NCBI GenBank assembly: GCA_036703275.1
Contig: DATNPK010000021.1
Coordinates: 53,038-117,037 of the forward strand
DNA length: 64,000 nucleotides
Reading direction: 5' to 3'
Source of the DNA: Coleofasciculaceae cyanobacterium
GTDB taxonomy: Bacteria; Cyanobacteriota; Cyanobacteriia; Cyanobacteriales; Xenococcaceae
Part shown: positions 26,386 through 35,856 of the stretch, one piece after another
Layout: every line of letters begins with the position of its first letter
Position numbering within the stretch: position 1 is the first letter of the stretch
Notes under the pieces: generated by a model
What the model was told of the DNA's origin: nothing
Seen by the model: only the letters and a program-made list of their open reading frames with translations
The model's database searches: none
Made by a program: the position numbers and the translations under genes

Positions 26386-27678
26386 TTATTTAGGTAAATA
26401 GCCTTGCTTAGTTTCTTGGCGATACAGTAAAAAAACTAGGATCCATAAGCAAACCAGGCGCAGAGAATCGGAAATTAAAGTAGCCCAAGCTGCACCCTGC
26501 CAAGAAAACTTGGGTATAAGCCATATATTCAATAAAACATTAACAATTGCAGCTACTACCTGCACTATGCTACGAGTTTTCTGGTGTCCAGAACCAGTTA
26601 GGGTATCAGCTGCCAAATATTGAAAGGTAGCGATCGCAGGAAGGGGAGATAACCAGAGTAAAGCGCCAATTGCCTCGCGATATTCTTCGCCCAAAATTAC
26701 GGGTATAAAAGGAGCTAAAATCCAATAGCCAACTACAGAGACGATCGCATATAGCGTCAAGATGGGCAGTAAGCGTTTGCCGAAACCTAAACTTCCTTTG
26801 ATTCCTGATGCTCCATGCTGAAAAAATCTAGTATAGGTAGCACCAGATAACGCTAGCAAAGGAACATTACCAACATCAATAAAACGATAAGCAGAACCAT
26901 AAATACCCGCAGCACCTACACTAGCTAGCTTCCCCAGCATTGACTTATCTAAATTAGCGTTAATGTTATTTGCTGAAGCACTAATTGAAAAATATAATCC
27001 TTCACTAATATTAGATTTTAATTCAGATAGTATAGGACGCGGAACACCTAGCATTTTATTAACTAAAATAATAGTAAATGTAGCCATGATTGCCGAACTA
27101 ACAAAATATAAATAACCCCAAGTAGCAACGCTAGGATTGGTAAAAAATACTGCTAAAGACAATGCAGCCAATAACTTACTACAGGTACTTAAAATTCCTA
27201 ACTGCGCTGTCTTATTAATCATATTTGTTGCCATCAAACACTTGGAACCCAAATCTAAAAGTGACAAGCAAATTAAATCAGCTAGTAGAATCAGTAATAT
27301 TGCTCCCCACTGAACATTTTTGGGAAATAACAATGGCGAGAGTAGCAAAAGAATAATAGTAATCAGAGTGCTGTTAGCAGTTATTAAGATCAAACCGTTA
27401 CCCCAGTAAGTACCGAAAGTCGACCTATCGATCGAAACATTTTTGACCAATAAGTGTTCGCTTCCCAAAGGAATAAAAGGAAAAATAATGGACGCTGTAG
27501 CGGTAATTACCACAAATGAGCCATAGTTTTCTTTACCCAACCAACGAGCAACAATAATGAAATATGCTGCTTGCATTACTACGTTAAATAGTTTGGAAAA
27601 TAACATCCATAGCGTATCTTGCGCCAGACTGCTTTGAAACAATTTTGCTGTTTTAACTTTAATTTCTGTTAGATTCAT
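26386..27678 (-). CDS. Polysaccharide flippase (Wzx-like)
   Basis: The 430-residue protein has about 12-14 membrane segments and the polysaccharide-transporter signature FSKLFNVVMQAAYFIIVARWLGKENYGSFV near the N-terminus. Wzx proteins flip lipid-linked repeat units to the outer face of the plasma membrane, where a polymerase assembles them. It lies between the MBOAT gene and a truncated polymerase gene, matching a Wzx/Wzy-type exopolysaccharide locus. Confidence 0.88.
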   Translation of the reverse strand: MNLTEIKVKTAKLFQSSLAQDTLWMLFSKLFNVVMQAAYFIIVARWLGKENYGSFVVITATASIIFPFIPLGSEHLLVKNVSIDRSTFGTYWGNGLILITANSTLITIILLLLSPLLFPKNVQWGAILLILLADLICLSLLDLGSKCLMATNMINKTAQLGILSTCSKLLAALSLAVFFTNPSVATWGYLYFVSSAIMATFTIILVNKMLGVPRPILSELKSNISEGLYFSISASANNINANLDKSMLGKLASVGAAGIYGSAYRFIDVGNVPLLALSGATYTRFFQHGASGIKGSLGFGKRLLPILTLYAIVSVVGYWILAPFIPVILGEEYREAIGALLWLSPLPAIATFQYLAADTLTGSGHQKTRSIVQVVAAIVNVLLNIWLIPKFSWQGAAWATLISDSLRLVCLWILVFLLYRQETKQGYLPK

Positions 27679-27718
27679 AGCTTTTATTTCATCTTCTGAA
27701 GACTAAAGTACCAATTCT

Positions 27719-28243
27719 TCAGCAATGGCATATTTTCGGTTTTTGGCTATAACTAAAGAGTAAGATAATAATGCCATATTCAGGAATTACAACGCCAAAT
27801 AGAATACTTAAAACTAACAGCAACCCATAAGTCCAGGTAAGTAGCTGCATTTGTTCGACAAGAGTGTAGCGAGTCGCTAGATACAAGCCAATTCCAGTGG
27901 TTGCGATCGCATAAATACTAAATCTGATGGTTTGGTCAGGATTAATTGTCCAAAAGGAAGAAAAACAAACAATTCCTAGCAAAATCAAGACCAATATATT
28001 ACTAGAAAATGCTGCCAAAGATCTTTTCCACCTCATTGCTAGCAGCACAAACACCACCAGATAAACGAGAATTGATATTTTAGCGTGAACTGAAAGATCG
28101 AGACCAATTACATCAATACCATTCCCTTCATTGGCTCCTCCAGTCAAAAACAAAGGGATGATAGCTTGAGAAAGTTGCAGCAGCGAAACAATGGCAAAAA
28201 TAAATTCAAAATGTTTAAAAATATCACTCTTGCTTTTGAACAT
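27719..28243 (-). pseudogene. Truncated O-antigen polymerase/ligase gene
   Basis: The 174-residue frame holds only the first four or five membrane helices of an O-antigen ligase/polymerase (Wzy/WaaL-like), including the SSFWTINPDQTIRFS stretch and the pre-loop VVIPEYGI. In intact relatives of about 420 residues this is followed by a WRGIFTHKN-type periplasmic loop with the catalytic residues. Here the sequence runs into an unrelated tail (SYSQKPKICHC) and stops, with only 40 bases left before the flippase gene. I infer a deletion that removed the catalytic part, so the gene should be inactive. Confidence 0.65.
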
Positions 28244-28467
28244 AAAATATGAAAGCCATGTAATAAGAAATTGTTAGTGATTTGTTTGTTGCCAGGATTA
28301 TGTATTTGCTTGGAGAAATTGCTGCTATGGCGGTTTTCATTGTTTCGCGTTATGACTGTAGCAATTAGAAGCTAAATAAATATGTTTAATGATGTTTTAA
28401 TTATTCTGACAAGAGTTAAGGTTTAGGTTTACCCAGAGAAAAACCTAGATTTTAACTCTTGTTTATC

Positions 28468-30153
28468 TTAAGCAGAGTATGTAGAACTAGGGGTATTTTG
28501 AAGCAAGTTTTTGCCATCTAAATATTCAGGAATTTTGGCATTCATTAAGTGTAAAATTGTCGGTGCTAAGTCTACCGCTTCACTACCAGATAAATCAAAT
28601 CCCTGGGGTATGTTGGGTCCTTTTCCCATCAAAAATCCTTGGCTTTTATGTCCTCCTGCGCGACAGTGAGTTAACGGGCCAATCCGTCCCAGTCTTGAGC
28701 TGTCAACGACATCAGTAATTGGCTCTTGCCAGAGAATTACAATGTCTGCATCGGGTAGCTTTGGGTTGCTATCTAAAGGATTGGTGCGAGTTACAACAAC
28801 TTGCTTAACAATTTTGCTTCCAGTCCTAGCGTCCTTGAGGTCATAAAGAATCTCGCTTAATTCGGTACACAAAGCATGATAATCATTCGGCTCAACAATT
28901 CCATCCTTGTCTCTACCTTTGAGATTGATCCGAATATGACCATTAGTAAATGCAGGTAGAGCGAATGCCTTCATTTGAGACCAAAGAGGAGAATACCACA
29001 TACTTGGCATCCAGCCCATAGCTAATTCTTGTTCAATTGGTTCATCTAGCAGGCTATAAGGAGAGAGCAAACCGTGTTTTTTATCTCTCAAGAATTTTTT
29101 ATGAGTCCAGGTGCGAAATAGTTTTTTAAGGGGATTAGGCTCATGTACTTGACTCCAAATTTCTCCAGGCCAAGAATTCCTAATTGGGTTGGTTACGATC
29201 GAGCCTGGTTTAGAACCAACTTTTCCTGGAGCGATCGCCGCTTGACCATAATGGAAACGATAAAGTAATTCTGGCAGTACCGCCATACTTAATAAATCGG
29301 TAAAGTTGGCTGCCATACCGTGAACTGAAAAACACAGCACGTTAGCATCTTGAGGGGCAACCGCTAAAATTTCACCTATGGCAGTATCGACCTGTTTGTA
29401 GGTACTTAATACTGGGTCTGGTTTAGTACCATTTTTACTGAGGTGATTGTATACAGGATGGTCAGCCTGACTATGGTTGTATAAGTCGTGTCCTACGGTA
29501 TGAGTTTCGCCAAATACCATCAGAAACAAATCCCAGTTGTCGCGCTGAAGTAAGTCACGGGCGATCGCTGAATGCCCATCAACACTCTCTTTTAATGCTT
29601 GTTGAATCCAGCTAACGTATTCAGGATTCCACCATAGTCCGTTGTCGTTATGTAATACTAAATTCTTGCCATATTTTTCAACTACGTCAGCAAAAATCTC
29701 TGGAGGATTGGAAGCACTAACAGTGTAGGGATAATGTCCACCCCAGCCTAAGATTTGTAACCCATTAACCTGATCTGAAAGAGTAGTGACAGGAACATCT
29801 AAAACAGCTACTTTGTAGTCTTCTCCTAAAGCATAAAAGGGAGGATATTCTTGGTAGTCGTAACCACTAGTCACTACATCACAAACAATTTCATAGTTCT
29901 TTGGGTTGTAGCTGACTGTATCCCAATAGCCTAATGTATCAGCACGACATCCAGTAGAAAAAGTTGCCCATAAGGGTTCAGTCGTGGAATACTCTGTGGA
30001 TACACCGCAGTAGTTTACCGTATTATTCAAACGGCTGTAAGTTCCATCATGACAAATTTTGCTTAAGTTAGGTAGATGTCCTGCTGTCATCCATTCTTCA
30101 ATTAATCTAGGTTCGGCTGCGTCTAAGCCGATGACAATAGTTGATTTTTTCAT
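28468..30153 (-). CDS. Alkaline-phosphatase-superfamily (type I phosphodiesterase-like) protein
   Basis: The 561-residue protein belongs to the nucleotide pyrophosphatase/phosphodiesterase branch of the alkaline phosphatase superfamily. It opens IVIGLDAAEPRLIEEWMTAG with the first metal Asp, has a TTEPLWATFSTG nucleophile region, ETHTVGHDLYNH and the C-terminal GGHKSQGFLMGKGPNI. One usual metal position differs: the SDHG motif reads SVHG (LCFSVHGM), so Val replaces Asp. No signal peptide or membrane segment is visible. Its place in the locus suggests a role in polymer modification or control; the substrate is unknown. Confidence 0.75.
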   Translation of the reverse strand: MKKSTIVIGLDAAEPRLIEEWMTAGHLPNLSKICHDGTYSRLNNTVNYCGVSTEYSTTEPLWATFSTGCRADTLGYWDTVSYNPKNYEIVCDVVTSGYDYQEYPPFYALGEDYKVAVLDVPVTTLSDQVNGLQILGWGGHYPYTVSASNPPEIFADVVEKYGKNLVLHNDNGLWWNPEYVSWIQQALKESVDGHSAIARDLLQRDNWDLFLMVFGETHTVGHDLYNHSQADHPVYNHLSKNGTKPDPVLSTYKQVDTAIGEILAVAPQDANVLCFSVHGMAANFTDLLSMAVLPELLYRFHYGQAAIAPGKVGSKPGSIVTNPIRNSWPGEIWSQVHEPNPLKKLFRTWTHKKFLRDKKHGLLSPYSLLDEPIEQELAMGWMPSMWYSPLWSQMKAFALPAFTNGHIRINLKGRDKDGIVEPNDYHALCTELSEILYDLKDARTGSKIVKQVVVTRTNPLDSNPKLPDADIVILWQEPITDVVDSSRLGRIGPLTHCRAGGHKSQGFLMGKGPNIPQGFDLSGSEAVDLAPTILHLMNAKIPEYLDGKNLLQNTPSSTYSA

Positions 30154-30221
30154 GTTTGCATAAAAAAGAATTACTCCAGGTTACTATTTATTTACGAGTA
30201 CAACGTAAAAATTAGGTAAAT

Positions 30222-32414
30222 TTAAGCAGCTGCTGTTTGGGAATGACTATTTTCAGGCGAACTAGAAAAGTAGTTTTTGCTGTATTTGGCATGGTACGAA
30301 TAACGGTCAAATTCTTTCAACTTAACACCATTAATTATCATTCCTAAAACCTTTTGAGATAAATTAGCGTTAGCTATAGTTTCCTGAGATAATTGAGCAC
30401 TCTCATTTTCGACAATTCCTGGGCGACTTACCAAGACAATCCCATCAGCTAGTTTGCTCAAAGTTAGAACATCTGCCGTAACCGCCAATGGTGGAGCATC
30501 AATAATAACTAGCTCATATTCTTTTCTGGCTGCTGCAACCAACTCGCTCATTTCCGCAGAATCTAACAGGGCAAGAGGATTTGGGGCAATTGTTCCTGAA
30601 GTTAGCACGTCAAGATGTTTCATGGGCTGAGTCACTGCTTGCTGAAGCGGTATCTTCTGGGTCACGATATCTTTGATCCCAGTCTGATTATTTAGCTGCC
30701 ATAAATTATGCTGAGAAGCCTTTCTTAAATCACCATCAATGAGTAGAACTTTCCGACCTAACTGAGCCATAGCAGCGGCTAAATTGGCAGCCACAGTAGA
30801 CTTACCTTCTCCTGGAACAGAGCTAGTCATTAAAATAACCTTAGGCTGACGTTTAACTGCAAGGAATTTGAGATTAGTCTGAATCATGCGATAGATTTCG
30901 CTGGCGAAAGAATCAGGTTCTCTTTGAACGATAATTCCTCCTCGATCGCTTTGTAGAGTATCTAAAGGAACAATTCCTACTACCTGGTAGGCAAACCTTT
31001 GTTTAATTTCAGGAATGGTTTTAAGGGTACGATCCTGCATTTCTAACAAAATTACCGTCAAATTAGACAAAAATAAACCCATTAAAACACCTAAAAGTAT
31101 TAGTGGTATTCTACCAGTGCTACCCTCCTCTGGAACTGGTCCTGATTCAATGATCTCAGCATTGCCAGTCTGTTGATTAATTAGTACATCTAGATCGGAT
31201 TTATTATCTAATAATGTGTTGTATGTAGAACGGGCGCTTTCGACTTCTCTTAGTAGGGACTGCTCTTGTTTTTCTAACCTGGGGATCTCTTTAGCCCGGT
31301 CTAAATATGCTTGCTGATATTGATATAAAGAAGACAGTTCAGTCTGCAAACTTAGTTCTTCTATTTTCAAATTAATAAATTTTTCTAACTGATTTTCTTT
31401 TAAGTTGCCACTGACTAATAACCCCTCAAAAACTTTTGCTCCGACATATTGACTAACCAAATTTTTTAGTTGAGAATTTAAATCCTGCTTTTTTGCTTCG
31501 AGACTAGCTATTGTTGGGTGATTGTCTTTAAATCTTTGGCGTTCTTGAGATAATTCTGTTTCTGTAGCACCTAACTGTTCGAGAATGCTTTGGACTTGAG
31601 GCGTATTCCCTAATTGATTGGCTGCGATCGCCTGTTTCAGATTTAAGCCAAGTTGATTTTGCAAACTGCCTGTTTGAGCTTTTTTTCCCTGTAGTTCAGC
31701 TCCTACTGAAGATATTTGGCGATTAAGAGTGCCAATTTCTGATACCAGAACTCTTTTCTCTTCTGTTAAATCTACAACCTGATTTTTTTCGTAGAAGCTC
31801 TGTAAACGAGATTCTAATCCTTGAAGTTTGTCTTCTACTTTAGGTATTGAATTAGTAATAAAACTATCTGCACTGGCAGTTGCAGATTTATTGCTGCGGA
31901 CTTGTTCCTCAATGTACACATCCATTAAAGTGTTTACTACCTTAGAAGAAATTATCGGATCGGGATCTTTATATTCAATCGAAATAACATCAGTTCCCCC
32001 TACTATCTCGACAAATAGTCTTTCCTTTAATTCTTTGGTTTTGAGTGGCTCACCATCAGCATTTTCTAATTTTAATTTATCTATAGTTTCTTGCAGAACA
32101 GGCTCTGAAGTCATTCGTAACCGCTCTGTGCTTAAAGGAGTTTGAGTATTTAATATAGAATCGAACTCATTAGCATTTTCTTGTAAATCGAGAAGAGAAT
32201 TAGGATTATTTTTTCTAAATAAAATTTTTCCTTCGGATTTATAGGTTTTTTCTAAGAACCCAGTTAGAAAAAAAGTAGTCCCAACAGTGAAAGCAAACAC
32301 AGCTAGTGCTGGAAACCAGCGACGTTTCAGTTTGACAAAATATTCTCCTATATTAATATCAAGTTCTGACCGCTGATTTGGATAAGAACTGTGGTTTTGC
32401 TGTAGGTTGGTCAT
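30222..32414 (-). CDS. Wzc-type polysaccharide co-polymerase / tyrosine autokinase
   Basis: The 730-residue protein joins an N-terminal Wzz domain (membrane segment near 37-57), a long coiled-coil periplasmic region (about 170-400), a second membrane segment (about 435-455) and a C-terminal BY-kinase domain. Walker A (PGEGKST) is near residue 533, Walker A' (LLIDGDLRKA) near 558 and Walker B (LVIIDAPP) near 637. The C-terminal tail has a tyrosine cluster (DRYSYHAKYSKNYF) for autophosphorylation. It controls chain length and export of exopolysaccharide. It is the first gene of the locus and has a long gene-free upstream region. Confidence 0.93.
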   Translation of the reverse strand: MTNLQQNHSSYPNQRSELDINIGEYFVKLKRRWFPALAVFAFTVGTTFFLTGFLEKTYKSEGKILFRKNNPNSLLDLQENANEFDSILNTQTPLSTERLRMTSEPVLQETIDKLKLENADGEPLKTKELKERLFVEIVGGTDVISIEYKDPDPIISSKVVNTLMDVYIEEQVRSNKSATASADSFITNSIPKVEDKLQGLESRLQSFYEKNQVVDLTEEKRVLVSEIGTLNRQISSVGAELQGKKAQTGSLQNQLGLNLKQAIAANQLGNTPQVQSILEQLGATETELSQERQRFKDNHPTIASLEAKKQDLNSQLKNLVSQYVGAKVFEGLLVSGNLKENQLEKFINLKIEELSLQTELSSLYQYQQAYLDRAKEIPRLEKQEQSLLREVESARSTYNTLLDNKSDLDVLINQQTGNAEIIESGPVPEEGSTGRIPLILLGVLMGLFLSNLTVILLEMQDRTLKTIPEIKQRFAYQVVGIVPLDTLQSDRGGIIVQREPDSFASEIYRMIQTNLKFLAVKRQPKVILMTSSVPGEGKSTVAANLAAAMAQLGRKVLLIDGDLRKASQHNLWQLNNQTGIKDIVTQKIPLQQAVTQPMKHLDVLTSGTIAPNPLALLDSAEMSELVAAARKEYELVIIDAPPLAVTADVLTLSKLADGIVLVSRPGIVENESAQLSQETIANANLSQKVLGMIINGVKLKEFDRYSYHAKYSKNYFSSSPENSHSQTAAA

Positions 32415-32622
32415 AGTGTTATTCTTTAAACGTCGTGTTTTCCTCTAAAAAAATGTCTTAATATTTACTGTTATAAAGAATTTATAAGCGATTAGACAGG
32501 TGAATATATTAAAGTTTTAGTAAAGTTGAGGTCAAATAATATAAAAATATTAAAAAGCAGCCAAAAAGTAATTTGATATTAATTAGTTTAACAAGACTTT
32601 TGTTTAAAACAACAGCATATTA

Positions 32623-32650
32623 ATTATCTAGTTAAATTTAACTAGATAAT
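32623..32650. promoter_or_regulatory. Perfect 28-bp palindrome upstream of wzc-like gene
   Basis: ATTATCTAGTTAAA is followed directly by its reverse complement. It lies 209 bases before the wzc-like start codon. No spacer and no T-run make a protein-binding operator or a leader hairpin more likely than a terminator; the regulator is unknown. Confidence 0.45.
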
Positions 32651-33081
32651 ATTAGTTTAATATGGAAAGACAACATGATTATAACTCAATAAATATTAGT
32701 GAAATAGATTCGCAAATTTAGATCTAAATAGTCAGTTTATTTAATTGGAAAAAATTAGAGTTTTAATTTCGGCTTTAAATAAAAAGCCAAATTATACAAG
32801 CTCAGTAGTGTAACTGATTAATTTTGTAGTATTAAATCGCCATCTTGATGAATATTTTGCTAAACCGACTAATATTAACCAATGTAGTAATTAAAATATT
32901 AATTAATTGATATCACTATTATAAAATAAATCAAATAGGTGAATTTATCTAAAATACTGTAATAATTCTTCTGAAAGTTTACTATCCTATTTTATAAATG
33001 CTTTAGATTTTACCATTTTTGGTTAGTTTATGGAAACTTTCGAGTGAATAATTGATAAAATTTCCTTATTTACTATTTAAG

Positions 33082-33119
33082 TTATTTTGATTATTAACCA
33101 TAATAAATAATCAAAATAA
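33082..33119. repeat. Inverted repeat with 14-bp arms and 10-base loop
   Basis: TTATTTTGATTATT (33082-33095) and AATAATCAAAATAA (33106-33119) are perfect complements. It lies between the divergent promoters; A and T runs at both ends could make it a weak bidirectional terminator or a regulatory structure. Confidence 0.4.
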
Positions 33120-33396
33120 TTAAAATTTATTTCAATTAACAATAACTTGGTAAAACTAATTATAAAAATCATTCAAATCATAATTTTGTGATCTTTACCG
33201 ATAACATAAAGGTTGACTTTTGGTTATTAATCCTTAACTGGCATTGACTAATTAAATATGACTATTATCAAAGTGGAACAATAATTCTTCAAACTGCTGC
33301 CTCGTCTAATAAGATCAATAGTATATTTATATTTGAAATTTTTAGCTAGTTTCGCTTTTATTTTTAAATCGCAAACTTAATTGGTTTGCAATTGCC

Positions 33397-33843
33397 ATGA
33401 AAGTATTTGATTTTTCAACTCCGTGTATCGTAAGGATATTAAAACTCAACGCTATTAATGTTTTGATTTTAGCCATAGCTATACTATTTACTAATACTGA
33501 TAACGCCACGGCAAATCAAACAGACAAAACAATTAGAGGTGAATCTGGTGGTTCTACAGATAGTCAGGGTTGCGGTTTTGTTCCTAGTACCCCTAGTTAT
33601 CAAATGAACGTCGAGCAAAGAATTGATTATATGCGTTTTACAGTTCAAACGAATGGAGGTCAACCAACTTTGTTGGTAATAGGACCAAATCAAGGAGATA
33701 GTTTTTGTGTTTTAGGAGATAAGGTGTCAGGGTTAAAACCTGAAATTTCTGGAGTATGGGAAGCAGGCTACTATCAAATTTATGTTGGCGATCGCACTGG
33801 TAGCCGACATCAATTTACTTTAGATATTTCTACCGATAACTAA
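33397..33843 (+). CDS. Exported beta-rich protein of unknown function
   Basis: The 148-residue protein has a basic N-terminus, a hydrophobic stretch (about 19-33) and a likely signal cleavage near ATA-NQ (38-41). The mature part has two cysteines that could form a disulphide (GCGFVPS and DSFCVLG) and alternating strands ending in GYYQIYVGDRTGSRHQFTLDIS. That ending resembles the pre-peptidase C-terminal-like sandwich domains common in cyanobacterial exported proteins. Binding or adhesion is possible but not shown. It diverges from the polysaccharide locus. Confidence 0.6.
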   Translation: MKVFDFSTPCIVRILKLNAINVLILAIAILFTNTDNATANQTDKTIRGESGGSTDSQGCGFVPSTPSYQMNVEQRIDYMRFTVQTNGGQPTLLVIGPNQGDSFCVLGDKVSGLKPEISGVWEAGYYQIYVGDRTGSRHQFTLDISTDN

Positions 33844-33853
33844 TTCTTAATTG

Positions 33854-34240
33854 TTAGTTGCTTTCTTCGATACTTTGAGCCGATACTTCCACCGCATCTA
33901 CGTCTATTGTGCCAGGCGGAGTCATGCGACTAAAGCTTTCTGCTTCAACTTGTAAAGCTTCACCGCAGCTAGGACAATTAAATACCGTGTTTTTAAATCC
34001 CGTAAATTCGTAGCTGCATACGGGACATCGATCTTGAATTAGTTTGCGCCTCAACCACCATTGAAACCCCCAAAAGGCAACTACCGGAACTATAAAAAGT
34101 AGCGCAATCAAAATGATAAAGCCATTGATTATCCAGCCTAAACCTACACTGGTCAAGATAAATACAATAAGAATTATGCTTGCCCAGCAGCCAAGACCAG
34201 ATGTATTAAGTTGAAGTAGTTTGTTAAAGCGATCATTCAC
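33854..34240 (-). CDS. Small membrane protein with zinc ribbon
   Basis: The 128-residue protein has two membrane helices (about 18-36 and 38-60) and a cytosolic zinc ribbon with Cys72/Cys75 (CPVC) and Cys89/Cys92 (CPSC), then an acidic tail. This layout occurs in uncharacterised cyanobacterial membrane proteins. It could sense or scaffold at the membrane; no partner is evident. It converges on the exported-protein gene with only ten bases between. Confidence 0.65.
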   Translation of the reverse strand: MNDRFNKLLQLNTSGLGCWASIILIVFILTSVGLGWIINGFIILIALLFIVPVVAFWGFQWWLRRKLIQDRCPVCSYEFTGFKNTVFNCPSCGEALQVEAESFSRMTPPGTIDVDAVEVSAQSIEESN

Positions 34241-34418
34241 TGTTATTAGCCACTTGCCCTTGAGGAATTATGATATCTCACCCTTTAATTTTAGTCTAAC
34301 TCGATTTCGGATCGGCAATCACGGTCACACACTGTAGCAATCTAGCTAGAAACAATGGGTAACCGTGATTAATTGTGAATATTTACTTAAACATCAAAAC
34401 TGTCATCTAACTGGGGAA

Positions 34419-35510
34419 TTATGCTGCTGGCTTATAAGCCGTCCAATATTTACTAACAAAGTGATTTTCAACTTTAATATTGCTAAATCCTGCTGTTGTT
34501 AAACGCTCTTCTAGATTGTCGGTAGTGTAATGTCTATAGTAGGGTTCATGAAAGATAGCAGGAAAATTATTCATCATAGTTTGAAAATCAGGGGAGTCAA
34601 TCGCCTGCATTGAATCACAGATTACGAACACACCTCCTGGTTGTAGGACACGAAACGCTTCGTTGATTACATTTTGTCTCGCAGCCGCGGGTAATTCATG
34701 AAATAAGAATACCGAACTGAGTCCGTGGAAATAGTTATCTAAATATGGTAATTGCTCGGCATTAGCCTGAAGCAGTTGGGGTAATTCACCTGATATCTCA
34801 CAAAGTAGCTGATTGGCTTTGCGGAGATAGGCAGGAGATAAATCTGTACCAAACAAAGATACTTTAGGTAAAGTAGCACGAAGCATACGTAAGGTACGAC
34901 CAGTACCACAAGCCACGTCCAAGACTTTGAGCTGTTGAACTGGTACATGGGAAAAAGTCTGTAGTCCTTGTTTAAGAGGGGCGAGGATTCGCCGACGCAT
35001 TGCATCTGCTGCACCATTAAACAAAATCTCTACCTGTAAATCGTAGAGGTTGGCTGACATATCACTGAGATAGCCATCTGTTTGATAGTGAAAGTTTTGC
35101 AAATAATAGTCAGGATAGCCGACTCGATCGATTGCAGCATCAAAGCTTTGGAAATCTTTCTTTTCTAAGCGTCCCCAAATTTTGAACATATCTAACCAAA
35201 CTTCGGGATAATAACGGAAGAAATCAGACCATGGATTGTCAAACAGCAAGCTATTGGGGTATATTCCCTGTTGAGCATCCTGCCAATCTTTTTCTTCTAA
35301 TGCCTTTAGTTTTACCTGAAGTATTTGAAAAACTTCAGGATCGAGAGGCTGGCTTTTGCTGGCTTGTTCGGGAATAATTGTTTTAGTAAGGCGATCGCTT
35401 ACTAATTTATGTACGAAACCGAATACTTTTTTACTTTCTTGAAACCCTTGATAGGCTACTCTGGTTAAAGGTTCAGGAATGAATTGATCTAGATTTGGAG
35501 TTGACTGCAT
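34419..35510 (-). CDS. Class I SAM-dependent methyltransferase, longer paralogue
   Basis: The 363-residue protein has an N-terminal helical region of about 190 residues and a Rossmann methyltransferase core: DVACGTGRTLRML (motif I), LFGTDLSPAYL, FHGLSSVFLFHELPA and EAFRVLQPGGVFVICDSMQ. It shares the FHE(L/A)P motif and general plan with the methyltransferase at 10028-10831. The N-terminal DNPWSDFFRYYPEVWLDMFKIWGRL segment is distinctive and may bind the substrate. A lipid- or quinone-like substrate is plausible by family only. Confidence 0.8.
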   Translation of the reverse strand: MQSTPNLDQFIPEPLTRVAYQGFQESKKVFGFVHKLVSDRLTKTIIPEQASKSQPLDPEVFQILQVKLKALEEKDWQDAQQGIYPNSLLFDNPWSDFFRYYPEVWLDMFKIWGRLEKKDFQSFDAAIDRVGYPDYYLQNFHYQTDGYLSDMSANLYDLQVEILFNGAADAMRRRILAPLKQGLQTFSHVPVQQLKVLDVACGTGRTLRMLRATLPKVSLFGTDLSPAYLRKANQLLCEISGELPQLLQANAEQLPYLDNYFHGLSSVFLFHELPAAARQNVINEAFRVLQPGGVFVICDSMQAIDSPDFQTMMNNFPAIFHEPYYRHYTTDNLEERLTTAGFSNIKVENHFVSKYWTAYKPAA

Positions 35511-35856
35511 GAATGTAGATTAAGATAATTGCGATGTGCCAGATTAAAGATTGCTGGCAGCTTGATTTAAGTTTTATTGTGTTTTATCGATATATTTAAA
35601 GTATAAACAACTAACCTAAAGAAGATAACTATAAATAGAAAAAGGCAGCCAAATTATTAGCAGCCTTAAAAAATATTTGGCATATACGATTAAAAAATTT
35701 AGTCTATATATCGTACTACTTCGTTGCTATGCAAACAGACTTTAGGCATAAGAGCATTTATTATCATCATCGGCACGATATCCCACCGCACAAAGCACAG
35801 ATGACGACTCTGTGTAACTAGGTAAAATCCAAACTAACCGATCCTCATTATTAGGT
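35511..35856. other. Divergent intergenic region with two hairpins
   Basis: Between the methyltransferase and HyuB genes. AAGGC/GCCTT arms at 35642-35667 are followed on the minus strand by a T-run, and CACAGA/TCTGTG form a small hairpin near 35799-35817. Together they could mark a small RNA reading on the minus strand, but evidence is thin. No reading frame is seen. Confidence 0.3.

Larger units (their letters stand above)
32415..33396. other. Long AT-rich gene-free region upstream of the exopolysaccharide locus
   Basis: The 982 bases between the divergent wzc-like gene and the secreted-protein gene contain no convincing reading frame and are extremely AT-rich. Two long inverted repeats stand out and are listed separately (32623-32650, 33082-33119). 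The region should hold the promoter of the polysaccharide locus and probably a long 5' leader. Confidence 0.6.
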
